A DNA stretch of 64,000 bases, from positions 6,015-70,014 of the forward strand of contig JBJKSD010000001.1 of NCBI GenBank assembly GCA_046704245.1, written 5' to 3'. The translations under genes and the position numbers were made by a program. The DNA comes from UBA660 sp046704245. Its GTDB lineage: Bacteria > Bacillota_I > Bacilli_A > RF39 > UBA660. A model generated the notes under the pieces. The model worked only from the letters and a program-made list of their open reading frames with translations. It made no database searches and was not told the origin of the DNA. Each line of letters opens with the position of its first letter. Position 1 is the first letter of the stretch. Positions 44,362-52,878 of the stretch are shown in pieces.

Positions 44362-45669
44362 ATGTTCGAATCGTTAGGTGAAAGATTAGATAAAGTTATT
44401 AAGAAAATTAAAGGTTATGGTAAGATAACTGAAGATAATATTAGTGATATGATAAGAGATATTAGAATATCTCTTTTAGAAGCTGATGTTAATTATCAAG
44501 TAGTTAAAGAATTTACTAATAAAGTAAAAGAAAAAGCTTTAGGTGAAGAAGTAAAGAAAAGTTTAAAACCAGGTGAAATGTTCGTTAAGATTTTAAAAGA
44601 TGAATTAACTGAATTATTAGGTGGTAATAAAGAAGATTTAAAGCTAAATAATAAATTAACAATTAATATGTTAGTGGGTCTTCAAGGTAGTGGTAAGACA
44701 ACTACAGTGGGTAAACTAGGTAATTATATTCGCAAACAATATCATAAAAAACCTTTATTTATAGCATGTGATATCTATCGCCCAGCAGCTATTGATCAAT
44801 TAGTACAAATAGGTAAACAATTAGATATTGAAGTCTATACCGAAAATAGTAAAGATCCTATTAATATTGCAAATAATGGAGTTGAATATGCTATAAATAA
44901 TGGTTATGAATATGTTTTAATTGATACGGCAGGACGCCTACATATTAATGATGAATTAATGACAGAATTAATAAATATTAATAATGCTATTAATTGTGAT
45001 GAAATATTATTAGTTATTGATAGTATGATGGGTCAAGATGCTATTAATGTTATTCAAGGATTTACTGAAAAGCTACCTATTACTGGTGTTATCTTAACTA
45101 AATTAGATGGCGATACTAGAGGTGGAGTAGCATTATCAGTTAGACATCTAACCAATATTCCCATTAAATTTATCGGTACTGGTGAAAAATTAGATGGTTT
45201 AGCAGAATTTCATCCCGAACGTATGGCTAGTCGTATTTTAGGTATGGGTGATATATTATCACTAGTAGAACAAGCAGAAGCTACCATTGATAAAGAAGAA
45301 GCTACTAAAACAGTTAAAAAGTTACAACAAGGTAAGTTTGATCTAGAAGATTTTTTAAATCAATTTAAACAGATAAAAAAACTAGGACCCCTTGAAAACA
45401 TCATTAAGATGCTACCAGGAGCCCGTAAACTAGGTTTAAACAACATTAATATCGATCCTAAACAAATAGCTCGTATTGAAGCTATTATTCTATCTATGAC
45501 TAAAAAAGAACGTAAGAATCCCGATATTATTAAAGCTAGTCGTAAAATACGTATAGCTAAAGGTAGTGGCACTACCGTTGAAGAAGTAAATAAACTATTA
45601 AACCAATTTGAACAAATGAAAAAGATGCTAAAAATGATGAAAAATGGTAATTTTAAACTCCCTCTATAA
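44362..45669 (+). CDS. ffh: Signal recognition particle protein Ffh
   Basis: 435 residues. NG domain with GLQGSGKTTTVGK near residue 105, DTAGRLH and TKLDGDTRGG, then a Met-rich M domain (MKKMLKMMKNG at the end) that binds signal peptides and 4.5S/6S-like SRP RNA. Last gene of the ftsY-ylxM-ffh operon. Confidence 0.98.
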   Translation: MFESLGERLDKVIKKIKGYGKITEDNISDMIRDIRISLLEADVNYQVVKEFTNKVKEKALGEEVKKSLKPGEMFVKILKDELTELLGGNKEDLKLNNKLTINMLVGLQGSGKTTTVGKLGNYIRKQYHKKPLFIACDIYRPAAIDQLVQIGKQLDIEVYTENSKDPINIANNGVEYAINNGYEYVLIDTAGRLHINDELMTELININNAINCDEILLVIDSMMGQDAINVIQGFTEKLPITGVILTKLDGDTRGGVALSVRHLTNIPIKFIGTGEKLDGLAEFHPERMASRILGMGDILSLVEQAEATIDKEEATKTVKKLQQGKFDLEDFLNQFKQIKKLGPLENIIKMLPGARKLGLNNINIDPKQIARIEAIILSMTKKERKNPDIIKASRKIRIAKGSGTTVEEVNKLLNQFEQMKKMLKMMKNGNFKLPL

Positions 45670-45749
45670 TTTATGTTTAAGAATTAGTCAATAATATATA
45701 CCTTAAAGTAATTGCTGAATACACTAATTATAGATAAGGGGGTTTAAAA

Positions 45750-46082
45750 ATGGCATATATGAATAATTATGGATATGAATATGAACCAATGGTAGATATG
45801 TCAGATAATAATATTTATGATGATCGTCAAGTTTCTATGGGTCCAACACCCGGAGTAGGATATCCACAAATGGGTCCAGTAACAACTCCACCAATAATTG
45901 AACCAGGAAGAGAAAGAGTAATCAATAGATGCATGGTTCATGAAGTTCCACATGTCTGCCCAATTAATACAAGAATAATTAATAATCATATTTATAGACA
46001 TACATATTGTCCAGCATATACATGCTGCGAACAAAACGTAGTTTCTCAAGTTTATGAGGGATGCTGCGGTCAGTTTAGATAA
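45750..46082 (+). CDS. Cys/Tyr/Pro-rich spore coat protein, CotD-like
   Basis: 110 residues. A Tyr/Pro/Gly-rich N-terminal half is followed by CMVHEVPHVCPINTRIINNH and paired Cys (YTCCEQ, GCCGQF). The VPHVCP..H..NH segment resembles CotD-type coat proteins. The many Cys fit cross-linking in the coat. AAGGGGG precedes the ATG. A box AATACACTA at 45718-45726 is one base from the sigma-K -10 pattern. It lies between ffh and a nuclease gene. Confidence 0.78.
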   Translation: MAYMNNYGYEYEPMVDMSDNNIYDDRQVSMGPTPGVGYPQMGPVTTPPIIEPGRERVINRCMVHEVPHVCPINTRIINNHIYRHTYCPAYTCCEQNVVSQVYEGCCGQFR

Positions 46083-46112
46083 AAAAGTTCCTATTATATA
46101 GGAACTTTTTTT
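46081..46112 (+). terminator. Intrinsic terminator
   Basis: AAAAAAGTTCCTA pairs with TAGGAACTTTTTT around a short AT loop. Confidence 0.9.
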
Positions 46113-46120
46113 GTTATAAT
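46112..46120 (+). promoter_or_regulatory. Extended -10 promoter
   Basis: TGTTATAAT beginning at the last T of the terminator; predicted leader is only about 12 bases. Confidence 0.65.
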
Positions 46121-46138
46121 TAATATGAGGTGTAGTAT

Positions 46139-48013
46139 ATGGCCATTACTAAAACTAAGTTTATTAATTATATTAGATGCCCTTATTACTGTGTTTTAGA
46201 TAAAATAAAAAAAGAACAATTAGATGCTGATATAAGTATTGACGAGTATAAAAAAGAAGAAAAAGAAGAGTTTATTGAACAATATTTAAGTTCGATGTTT
46301 GATGATGAGGGGCAAGATATAATTGATATGGAAGATGAACAATTAAAAGTAATGATGCCATATTTTAATAGTATAGAAACACTAGCAGGTCAATTAGCAG
46401 AACAAAAGTTTAATGGTACACCTAAATATTCAAAAGAAACTTTTAATCAAGAATCATTTGATGCTCTAATAGATGGTATTAGATATCTATGTTATGTTGA
46501 TATTTATAATGATCGTAAAGATGCCTTTGATATTATTGAAGTTAAAGCTACTACTCATAATAAATTTATGAAAGTAGGTAAGACCTATACTAACCATTTA
46601 GGTGAATTAGAAGTGGCGTCTATCTTTGTTAAAGACAAAGATAATATTTATCGTTTGCGTGAAGAGATAGAAAATAATATCTTTGATGACTTATTATCAG
46701 AACAAGATTATCTTAAACATAAGACTAAATTATTTAATAAGTATAATGAAGTGGGTCATTATATTTATGATTTGGCTGTTCAACGTTTTATCATTGAAAA
46801 TGACTTAAAACAACATAACGAAGAACAAAAAATTAATAATATTAAATATTATTTAGCCGTTTTAAATAGTGATTATATTTTTAATGGGGAATATGTTAAT
46901 GATGAACCAATATATAATACTGATGAAAATGGTAACGATATTATTGTCTTCTTTGATTTAACTGAAGTAACAAAGGATTATATGGACCAACTTAAATTAG
47001 ATCAAAAAAGAATTGAGGGATACCTAAAAAATATGTCAATTAATGACTGTAAAGTAGGAGAATATTGTGAATTTAAGAAAACCACTAAATGTAAATTCAT
47101 TCCAACCTGCTGGCATCATGTACCTAACAATAATTCTATCCTTTCTTATATCGATAATCATCATGGTTTTGTCGATGAAACTGGTTATAAACATAATCGA
47201 TATGAATTAATTAATGATGGAAAAGTTAAAATGTTAGATATACCTGAAAGTTGGTTAACTAGAGAAAAGAATCGTATTCAAAGAGATATGGTTAGCCAGA
47301 ATAAAACATATACTGATAGTGATAAAATAACTGCTGGTTTAAAACAAATAAGATATCCAATCTATCATCTTGATTTTGAAACTTTCCCTTGTCCTTTACC
47401 TCAACATAAAGGTGAAAAACCATATTCTCAGTCTGTTTTTCAATTCTCTCTACATATTGAAAGAGAACCAGGTATTTGTGACCAAGAAAAAGACCACTAT
47501 CAGTTTTTAGCCCCAGATCATAAGGATCATCGTGAAGAATTAATAAAGAAATTAATTGAATATATTGATCCAGATCATGGTTGTATTATGGTCTATAATG
47601 AATCTTTTGAAAAAACTAGACTTCGTGAATTAGGAGACATATTTCCTCAATATAAAAAGTCATTAGTTAAGATGGCTAACATATTATTTGATTTATTATA
47701 TTTAGTTAAAACGAATTCTACTTTCTATCAGAATTTAGGTTTTGATGAAGATCAAGCGAAGTTATTTAACTATTATCATCCAGATCTAAATGGCTCTTTT
47801 TCGATTAAGAAAGTCTTACCTTTGTTTAGTAATTTAAATTATAAAAATCTAAATATTAGTAATGGGATGGATGCCTTAATTACCTATGCTAGGTTTAATG
47901 AAATGTCTAAAGATGAATATAATAGTCAATATAAGGCCCTATTAGAATACTGTAAACAAGATACTTGGGCCATGGTACAAATACTAAATGGATTACGAAA
48001 CATAGTCAAATAG
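46139..48013 (+). CDS. DUF2779 nuclease: RecB/Cas4-like plus DnaQ-like exonuclease
   Basis: 624 residues. The N-terminal half looks like a PD-(D/E)XK nuclease, with DALIDGIRYLCYVDIY and DIIEVKAT. CPYYC near residue 14 and CEFKKTTKC with a further Cys near 300-320 could hold an Fe-S cluster as in Cas4/AddB. The C-terminal DUF2779 domain has YHLDFETF, YNESFEKTRL and YCKQDTWAM, the DEDD pattern of 3'-5' exonucleases. Probably acts in DNA repair or defence; no partner gene lies beside it. Confidence 0.85.
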   Translation: MAITKTKFINYIRCPYYCVLDKIKKEQLDADISIDEYKKEEKEEFIEQYLSSMFDDEGQDIIDMEDEQLKVMMPYFNSIETLAGQLAEQKFNGTPKYSKETFNQESFDALIDGIRYLCYVDIYNDRKDAFDIIEVKATTHNKFMKVGKTYTNHLGELEVASIFVKDKDNIYRLREEIENNIFDDLLSEQDYLKHKTKLFNKYNEVGHYIYDLAVQRFIIENDLKQHNEEQKINNIKYYLAVLNSDYIFNGEYVNDEPIYNTDENGNDIIVFFDLTEVTKDYMDQLKLDQKRIEGYLKNMSINDCKVGEYCEFKKTTKCKFIPTCWHHVPNNNSILSYIDNHHGFVDETGYKHNRYELINDGKVKMLDIPESWLTREKNRIQRDMVSQNKTYTDSDKITAGLKQIRYPIYHLDFETFPCPLPQHKGEKPYSQSVFQFSLHIEREPGICDQEKDHYQFLAPDHKDHREELIKKLIEYIDPDHGCIMVYNESFEKTRLRELGDIFPQYKKSLVKMANILFDLLYLVKTNSTFYQNLGFDEDQAKLFNYYHPDLNGSFSIKKVLPLFSNLNYKNLNISNGMDALITYARFNEMSKDEYNSQYKALLEYCKQDTWAMVQILNGLRNIVK

Positions 48014-48086
48014 TGTCTAATTTATGCAAAACAGTTGTATTATTAGTAATTTTGAGATATTATCAAAATAGGAGAGTGATAACAAT

Positions 48087-48281
48087 ATGATTTATCCATC
48101 AATTGATAAATTACTAAATATTGTTGATTCCAAGTATAAATTAGTACACTTGGTAGCGAAGCGTTCAAGGCAAATATATGAGACTAAACAGCTTCAAAAG
48201 CCTGAAAATAGATATGTTTCAAAAAGGAATATCGGTAGAGCACTAGAAGAAATAGCTGAAGGCTTGATACACGTTAAATAA
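48087..48281 (+). CDS. rpoZ: RNA polymerase omega subunit
   Basis: 64 residues. YPSIDKLLNIVDSKYKLVHLVAKRSRQI and IGRALEEIAEGLI are the omega signature. It helps assemble and stabilise RNA polymerase. GGAGAGTGAT precedes the ATG and a hairpin ends the gene. Confidence 0.92.
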   Translation: MIYPSIDKLLNIVDSKYKLVHLVAKRSRQIYETKQLQKPENRYVSKRNIGRALEEIAEGLIHVK

Positions 48282-48297
48282 TGGTATCAAGTTTTTT
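48263..48297 (+). terminator. Intrinsic terminator after rpoZ
   Basis: CTTGATAC (48263-48270) pairs with GTATCAAG (48284-48291) over the stop codon, then TTTTTT. Confidence 0.85.
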
Positions 48298-48320
48298 AAT
48301 ATCCTGAAAAGAGGTATAAG

Positions 48321-49058
48321 ATGAAAATAGAACAACTAAAAAAATTAAGTGGTGGTAGATACCAATTAATATTATCTAATGGGCACAAACTAACTTTATA
48401 TGAAGATATTGTTATTAAATATAATCTATTACCTAATAAAGAATTAGATGCTAGTATAATAAATGGTATTGAAAATGATAATTTATATGCTACTAGTTAT
48501 AATTTAGCGTTAAAATATTTAGCTATTAGATTACGCAGTGAATATGAAATAAAACAATATTTAATTAGAAAAGGTATCGATAATAAAATAATAGTTGATA
48601 CTATTAATAGATTACAAGATCAAGGTTATATCAACGATGAGTTATTTGTTAAAGCTTTTATTAACGATAAGATTCTAATGACTAATTGGGGTCCATATAA
48701 AATACAAAATGAATTAGAAAAGTATGGTGTTAAATATTATGGAAATATTAATGAGTTAATTAGTAGTGATATATTAGATAATAGAATTAAAAAAATAATT
48801 AATAAATTAGTAGCTACTAATAAAGCTAATTCTACTAATATGTTAAAGAATAAAATCTTAAGTTATCTTATTAATTTAGGTTATAGTAAAGAATCAGTAA
48901 TTGATTATATTGAAGATATTAAAGTGCAGGATGAAGAAGCTAGATATAAGAAAGAGTATGATAAACTATATAAAAAATATAAAAATAAATATGATAGTAA
49001 ACAACTAGATAGAATAATTAAACATAAATTATATCAAAAGGGCTTTACTAATAATTAA
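48321..49058 (+). CDS. recX: Regulatory protein RecX
   Basis: 245 residues. The helical repeats contain ALKYLAIRLRSEYEIKQYL and RLQDQGYINDELFVKAFI, characteristic of RecX, and a long three-repeat form as in Bacilli. RecX modulates RecA filaments. It is 12 kb from recA, and no LexA box is seen upstream. Confidence 0.93.
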   Translation: MKIEQLKKLSGGRYQLILSNGHKLTLYEDIVIKYNLLPNKELDASIINGIENDNLYATSYNLALKYLAIRLRSEYEIKQYLIRKGIDNKIIVDTINRLQDQGYINDELFVKAFINDKILMTNWGPYKIQNELEKYGVKYYGNINELISSDILDNRIKKIINKLVATNKANSTNMLKNKILSYLINLGYSKESVIDYIEDIKVQDEEARYKKEYDKLYKKYKNKYDSKQLDRIIKHKLYQKGFTNN

Positions 49059-49083
49059 AAAAAGATCTTAACAGATCTTTTAT
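49057..49083. terminator. Bidirectional terminator
   Basis: AAAAGATCT and AGATCTTTT pair around TAAC; shared by recX and prsA. Confidence 0.85.
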
Positions 49084-50066
49084 TGTTGGGTTTGAGTTTG
49101 AGGTGTTAATAATTCATCCATGTATGTATCATATTGTTTTTTTAATTCCGAATCATATATTTTTAATTTATTATCTTTTCTTAATTCAATTAAAGCTTTA
49201 GTTTGTAAGGTACTATCTTTGGTTAATTTTTCACTGACTAAAGTATCAACGATAGTAGATTTAACAGTTTTTAATGCTGGTTTATCTTTTAACCCAGTCT
49301 TTAATATAATATGATAACCATATGTTGATTTAACTGGTGTAGTAGTATATTTATTCATTTTTAAATTATATACCGCTGTTTCAAACGCTGGATCCATAGT
49401 CCCTTTATTAAAATATCCTAAATCTCCACCTTTATCAGCATTGCTCTTATCATCTGAATATTTCTTAGCAAGATCAGCAAACTTTTCGCCATTATTTAAT
49501 TTCTTAATAATATCTTTAGCTAAATTTAAAGCTTCTGTTTCTTTCTTAGTTTTATCTTCGTCAGTCATATCATCAGTTACATCTGGTTTGATTAAAATAT
49601 GGCTAGCTTTAATATCACCAACTATTTTATCATCATAATATTTATTTATTTCCTTATCAGTAACTAGTGTCTTAACATAGGCATTAACGGCTTCGGTTCT
49701 TTGTTGTTCTCTTATTAATATAGCTTCTAATTCTTCTTCACTATTAGCTCCATAATAATATTTAATAGCTTCCAAGAATTGATCTCCTGTTTGACTTTTT
49801 ATATATTCAATCTGGCTATTAACAGCTTGTTTCATATTGTCATCTACTTTATATTTTTTATCTAAGATAGCAGTATCAATCAGATCTATTAAAACGTTAC
49901 GAGCATATCTTACCTTAACTTGTTCATATAAATCCTCGATTGTAATTTTTTTACCACTTGTTTCAGCCACTACCTCTTTACCATTAGATAGCTTAGCTTT
50001 ATATCCACACCCTGTTACTAATAATAAGGTCATTCCTATACACAATAGTATCTTTATGTTCTTCAT
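49080..50066 (-). CDS. prsA: PrsA-type peptidyl-prolyl isomerase lipoprotein
   Basis: 328 residues. Lipoprotein signal with VTGCGYK lipobox. A SurA/PrsA N-terminal helical region is followed by a parvulin domain (ASHILIK, then KYSDDKSNADKGGDLGYF and YGYHIILK). It folds secreted proteins outside the membrane. The start follows AAGGAGG. Confidence 0.95.
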   Translation of the reverse strand: MKNIKILLCIGMTLLLVTGCGYKAKLSNGKEVVAETSGKKITIEDLYEQVKVRYARNVLIDLIDTAILDKKYKVDDNMKQAVNSQIEYIKSQTGDQFLEAIKYYYGANSEEELEAILIREQQRTEAVNAYVKTLVTDKEINKYYDDKIVGDIKASHILIKPDVTDDMTDEDKTKKETEALNLAKDIIKKLNNGEKFADLAKKYSDDKSNADKGGDLGYFNKGTMDPAFETAVYNLKMNKYTTTPVKSTYGYHIILKTGLKDKPALKTVKSTIVDTLVSEKLTKDSTLQTKALIELRKDNKLKIYDSELKKQYDTYMDELLTPQTQTQQ

Positions 50067-50140
50067 TTTAATCCTCCTTGTAAAACTACAATTATAATAT
50101 CAGAAATGAAAAAAAAACACAAGAAATAGTGATAAGCATT

Positions 50141-50169
50141 CACACATTGTGTAATTTCTCCATAAAATA
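50141..50169 (+). promoter_or_regulatory. Sigma-K-type promoter for the YjcZ-like genes
   Basis: CACA (50141-50144), exactly 16 bases, CATAAAATA (50161-50169): a full match to the published Bacillus sigma-K pattern mACm-N16-CATAnnnTA. Confidence 0.72.
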
Positions 50170-50200
50170 TGGTGAGAATAAAAAAAGGAGGAATGATTTT

Positions 50201-50287
50201 ATGCCTACCGGAGCATATGGATCTGGAGCAGCAATTATCCTAGTTCTATTTATATTATTGGTTATTATACTTGGTGCTTGCATTTAA
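50201..50287 (+). CDS. YjcZ-family sporulation peptide
   Basis: 28 residues: a short Gly/Ala/Tyr N-terminus, then AAIILVLFILLVIILGACI, the YjcZ-type hydrophobic helix. AAAGGAGG lies upstream. A sigma-K-type promoter supports late mother-cell expression. These peptides are common in spore formers and their function is poorly known. Confidence 0.82.
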   Translation: MPTGAYGSGAAIILVLFILLVIILGACI

Positions 50288-50298
50288 GGAGGTAATAT

Positions 50299-50403
50299 AT
50301 GACAACCAGTCCTGGACTTGTTCCACTTAATAGAGGATATTTAGTTATATTAGTATTATATATCCTATTAGCAATTATTTTTTGTACAGCTTTAATATAC
50401 TAA
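50299..50403 (+). CDS. Second tiny hydrophobic sporulation-type peptide
   Basis: 34 residues: MTTSPGLVPLNRGYLVILVL and a continuing hydrophobic helix to the end. AGGAGG precedes the ATG and the gap to the YjcZ-like gene is 11 bases, so both are in one transcript. Its hydrophobic pattern resembles the first but it is not a copy. Confidence 0.68.
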   Translation: MTTSPGLVPLNRGYLVILVLYILLAIIFCTALIY

Positions 50404-50411
50404 TAAAAATA

Positions 50412-50440
50412 AAAGGAAAGATTTATTCTTTCTTTTGTTT
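50412..50440 (+). terminator. Intrinsic terminator
   Basis: GAAAGA pairs with TCTTTC, with further A-T pairs outside; followed by a T-rich run. Confidence 0.6.
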
Positions 50441-50441
50441 T

Positions 50442-50450
50442 TGTTATAAT
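50442..50450 (+). promoter_or_regulatory. Extended -10 promoter
   Basis: TGTTATAAT, 17 bases before the next start; same terminator-promoter joint as at 46112. Confidence 0.65.
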
Positions 50451-50467
50451 TAATTTATGGTGATAAT

Positions 50468-50746
50468 ATGAACTATAAATTAAAAGATGGTACAGTTAGA
50501 GATATAATTACTATGCAAGAAGATAAAGATAGATGCCTATATAAACATTTTAAAGGTAATGTTTATCGAGTATTATATATAGGTAAACACTCTGAAACTT
50601 TAGATACTTATGTCATATATCAATCATTAGATAATGAAAAAGATATATGGATAAGGCCTATCGATATGTTTTTAAGTAAAGTAGATAAAGCTAAATATCC
50701 TAATGTTAAACAAGAATATCGTTTTGAACAAATAAAAAATATATAG
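50468..50746 (+). CDS. DUF1653 family protein
   Basis: 92 residues. YKHFKGNVYRVLYIGKHSET and YQSLDNEKDIWIRPIDMFL match the small DUF1653 family of beta-barrel-like proteins of unknown function. ATGGTGATA serves as binding site. It ends in a terminator shared with the HIT gene. Confidence 0.85.
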   Translation: MNYKLKDGTVRDIITMQEDKDRCLYKHFKGNVYRVLYIGKHSETLDTYVIYQSLDNEKDIWIRPIDMFLSKVDKAKYPNVKQEYRFEQIKNI

Positions 50747-50764
50747 AAATCTATATATTTTTTA
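50735..50764. terminator. Bidirectional terminator
   Basis: AAATATATAG (50737-50746) and CTATATATTT (50751-50760) pair around AAAT. Confidence 0.82.
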
Positions 50765-51149
50765 TTAACATATTTTTAACCGCTTCTAATGGCATCTTAT
50801 TGGGATTAACATAAGTAGGTTCTAACTTTTTATCTTCACTACATCTAGGTATTATATGCATATGAAAGTGTTTAATATCTTGACTACAACCATTGTTTTG
50901 AACTAATGTAACACCTTCAGCTTTAAATGTTTTAATTAATAGGGCATACATCTTTCGACATATCTCTAGCATATGAATAATAATATCATTATCGATATCA
51001 TTAATATCAGTATAATGTTTCTTTGGAGCAATTAACATATGACCATTAACGTTAGGATTAATATCTAAAAAGACAATAACAATATCATCTTCATAAATAG
51101 TATATGAAGGTACTTCACCACTAATAATCTTACAAAATAGACAATCCAT
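50751..51149 (-). CDS. HIT family nucleotide hydrolase
   Basis: 132 residues. CLFCKIISGEVPSYTIYED at the start and the histidine triad HFHMHIIPR near residue 100; NPNVNGHMLIAPKKH in the middle. Members hydrolyse phosphoramidates such as AMP-lysine. AGGAGATGAT precedes the ATG. Two N-terminal Cys may bind zinc. Confidence 0.93.
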   Translation of the reverse strand: MDCLFCKIISGEVPSYTIYEDDIVIVFLDINPNVNGHMLIAPKKHYTDINDIDNDIIIHMLEICRKMYALLIKTFKAEGVTLVQNNGCSQDIKHFHMHIIPRCSEDKKLEPTYVNPNKMPLEAVKNMLIKNI

Positions 51150-51182
51150 TTTATCATCTCCTAATTATATTGTATCAAAAAT

Positions 51183-51206
51183 AAAAAACGCATTAAAGCG
51201 TTTTTT
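51183..51206. terminator. Terminator-like hairpin between divergent genes
   Basis: AAAAAACGC pairs exactly with GCGTTTTTT around ATTAAA. It works in either direction, but no recognised gene ends here. It may insulate the HIT and suf promoters. Confidence 0.7.
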
Positions 51207-51208
51207 AG

Positions 51209-51226
51209 TGAATATGCGAATATTCA
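51209..51226. promoter_or_regulatory. Inverted repeat upstream of the suf genes, possible operator
   Basis: TGAATAT (51209-51215) and ATATTCA (51220-51226) are exact reverse complements around GCGA. It lies about 50 bases upstream of the sufC -10 box and also upstream of the HIT gene. Confidence 0.4.
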
Positions 51227-51278
51227 TTTATGTTATGCACAATTTCATGATAAAATATACGAATTATTGAACCTTTTA

Positions 51279-51287
51279 TGTTAAAAT
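51279..51287 (+). promoter_or_regulatory. Extended -10 promoter for suf
   Basis: TGTTAAAAT, 19 bases before the sufC start; no clear -35. Confidence 0.5.
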
Positions 51288-51306
51288 AGATATGGGAAGT
51301 GATAGT

Positions 51307-52059
51307 ATGTCATTATTAAAGATTAAAAATTTAAGTGTTAAAGTAAATGATAAAACTATTTTAAGTGATTTTAATATAGATATTAATCCTCAAGAAATAC
51401 ATGTTGTTATGGGACCTAATGGGGTTGGTAAATCAACTTTATCTAAGACTATTATGGGTAGTAGTGAATGTGAAATAGTAAATGGGGGAATTATTTATCA
51501 AGATGAGAAGATAAATAACATGCCAGTCGAAGAACGCAGTCGTAAAGGCATCTTTTTAGCAATGCAATATCCTATTGATATTGAAGGTGTAAGTAATAGT
51601 GAATTTTTAAAGGTAGCATTAAGTAGTAAATTAAATAAAAATGTTGGTCTATATGAGTTTATTAAGAAGATGGATAAGAATATTAATGATTTAAATATGG
51701 ATGACAATATGGTTCATCGTTCAGTTAATAAAGGTTTCTCTGGTGGTGAACGAAAAAAGAACGAAATATTACAATTAAAAATATTAGAACCAACTATGAT
51801 TATCTTAGATGAAATAGATTCTGGTTTAGATGTCGATAGTTTAAAAACGGTAGGTCAAAATATTATGGATTATTTTGAACATAACGATAATAGGGCTAGT
51901 ATTTTAATTATTACTCACTATCCACGTATTCTTGAATATATTAAACCAGATTATGTTCATATTATGTTAAATGGTAAGATTGTAAAAACTGGTGATTATA
52001 CTCTAGCTTTAGAAGTAGAACATAAAGGTTATGATTTTATTAAAGAAGAATTAAAATAA
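51307..52059 (+). CDS. sufC: Fe-S assembly ATPase SufC
   Basis: 250 residues from the ATG at 51307 (GGGAAGTGAT upstream; the earlier ATG at 51292 has no site). Walker A GPNGVGKSTL, ABC signature FSGGERKKNEILQ and Walker B MIILDEIDSGLD. It drives the SufBCD scaffold for Fe-S cluster assembly. First gene of the suf run. Confidence 0.97.
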   Translation: MSLLKIKNLSVKVNDKTILSDFNIDINPQEIHVVMGPNGVGKSTLSKTIMGSSECEIVNGGIIYQDEKINNMPVEERSRKGIFLAMQYPIDIEGVSNSEFLKVALSSKLNKNVGLYEFIKKMDKNINDLNMDDNMVHRSVNKGFSGGERKKNEILQLKILEPTMIILDEIDSGLDVDSLKTVGQNIMDYFEHNDNRASILIITHYPRILEYIKPDYVHIMLNGKIVKTGDYTLALEVEHKGYDFIKEELK

Positions 52060-52074
52060 GATAGGATAATTATT

Positions 52075-52872
52075 ATGGATAAAATAAAAATAATTGATAA
52101 TCAAATAATCGATAATAATAACAACATTATTATTAATGATTATAATAAACTACCATTAAATATGGATAAAGATAGTTTATTTATCTATATTCCTAATGAT
52201 ACAGAATTAATATTAGATGCTTCCTTTAATAGTAAACATCAAAATATTATTATTTTAATTGATAAGAATAGTAAAGTTAAATTATTTGAAGATAAATATG
52301 GTAATAATTTAGTAGGTAATATTAAATATATCTTATTAGATAACACTCATTTAATTATCAATAAATATTGTCATGCTATTAATTTAGAAGAAAATATTGA
52401 TATTGAATTAAATGGTATTGGTGCTAAAATAGAATATTATTTTTCAACTATTAGTGAAACTAATAAAAATTATAATATTAATATTTATCATCATAATAAG
52501 CAAACTAATAGTAATATTATCTGTCATGGTATTAGTTTAGATAATGCTATCTTAACTTTAAATCTTAATGGTTATATTGATAAAGGTCAAAGTGGATCAA
52601 TTATCAATCAAGATAGTAAAATAATAGTTTTAGGTGATAATAAGTCAACTATTAATCCCAAATTATATATAAATGAAAATGATGTAGAAGCTAAACATTC
52701 AGCCGTTATTGGAAGGTTTAGTGATAAAGATTTATTTTATTTGAAATCTAGAGGTATAGATGAAAAGATAGCTACTAGAATGTTAGCTAAAGGTTTTCTA
52801 TTAGGGATATTAGAGATGCCAGAAGCTAAAAATTTTGATATATTAAGAAATATAGATACTTATTGGGAGTGA
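52075..52872 (+). CDS. sufD: Fe-S assembly protein SufD (short)
   Basis: 265 residues, clearly shorter than the usual 400 or more. The C-terminal part is characteristic: HSAVIGRFSDKDLFYLKSRG and ATRMLAKGFLLGILE. The middle is Asn/Ile-rich and diverged, with the beta-helix reduced. Position between sufC and sufS fixes the role as SufD. Confidence 0.88.
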   Translation: MDKIKIIDNQIIDNNNNIIINDYNKLPLNMDKDSLFIYIPNDTELILDASFNSKHQNIIILIDKNSKVKLFEDKYGNNLVGNIKYILLDNTHLIINKYCHAINLEENIDIELNGIGAKIEYYFSTISETNKNYNINIYHHNKQTNSNIICHGISLDNAILTLNLNGYIDKGQSGSIINQDSKIIVLGDNKSTINPKLYINENDVEAKHSAVIGRFSDKDLFYLKSRGIDEKIATRMLAKGFLLGILEMPEAKNFDILRNIDTYWE

Positions 52873-52878
52873 TTATAT

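Noticed and set aside
49837..50097. 86-residue plus-strand ORF opposite prsA
   Set aside because: Antisense to the PrsA lipoprotein coding region, with no binding site; a reading shadow.
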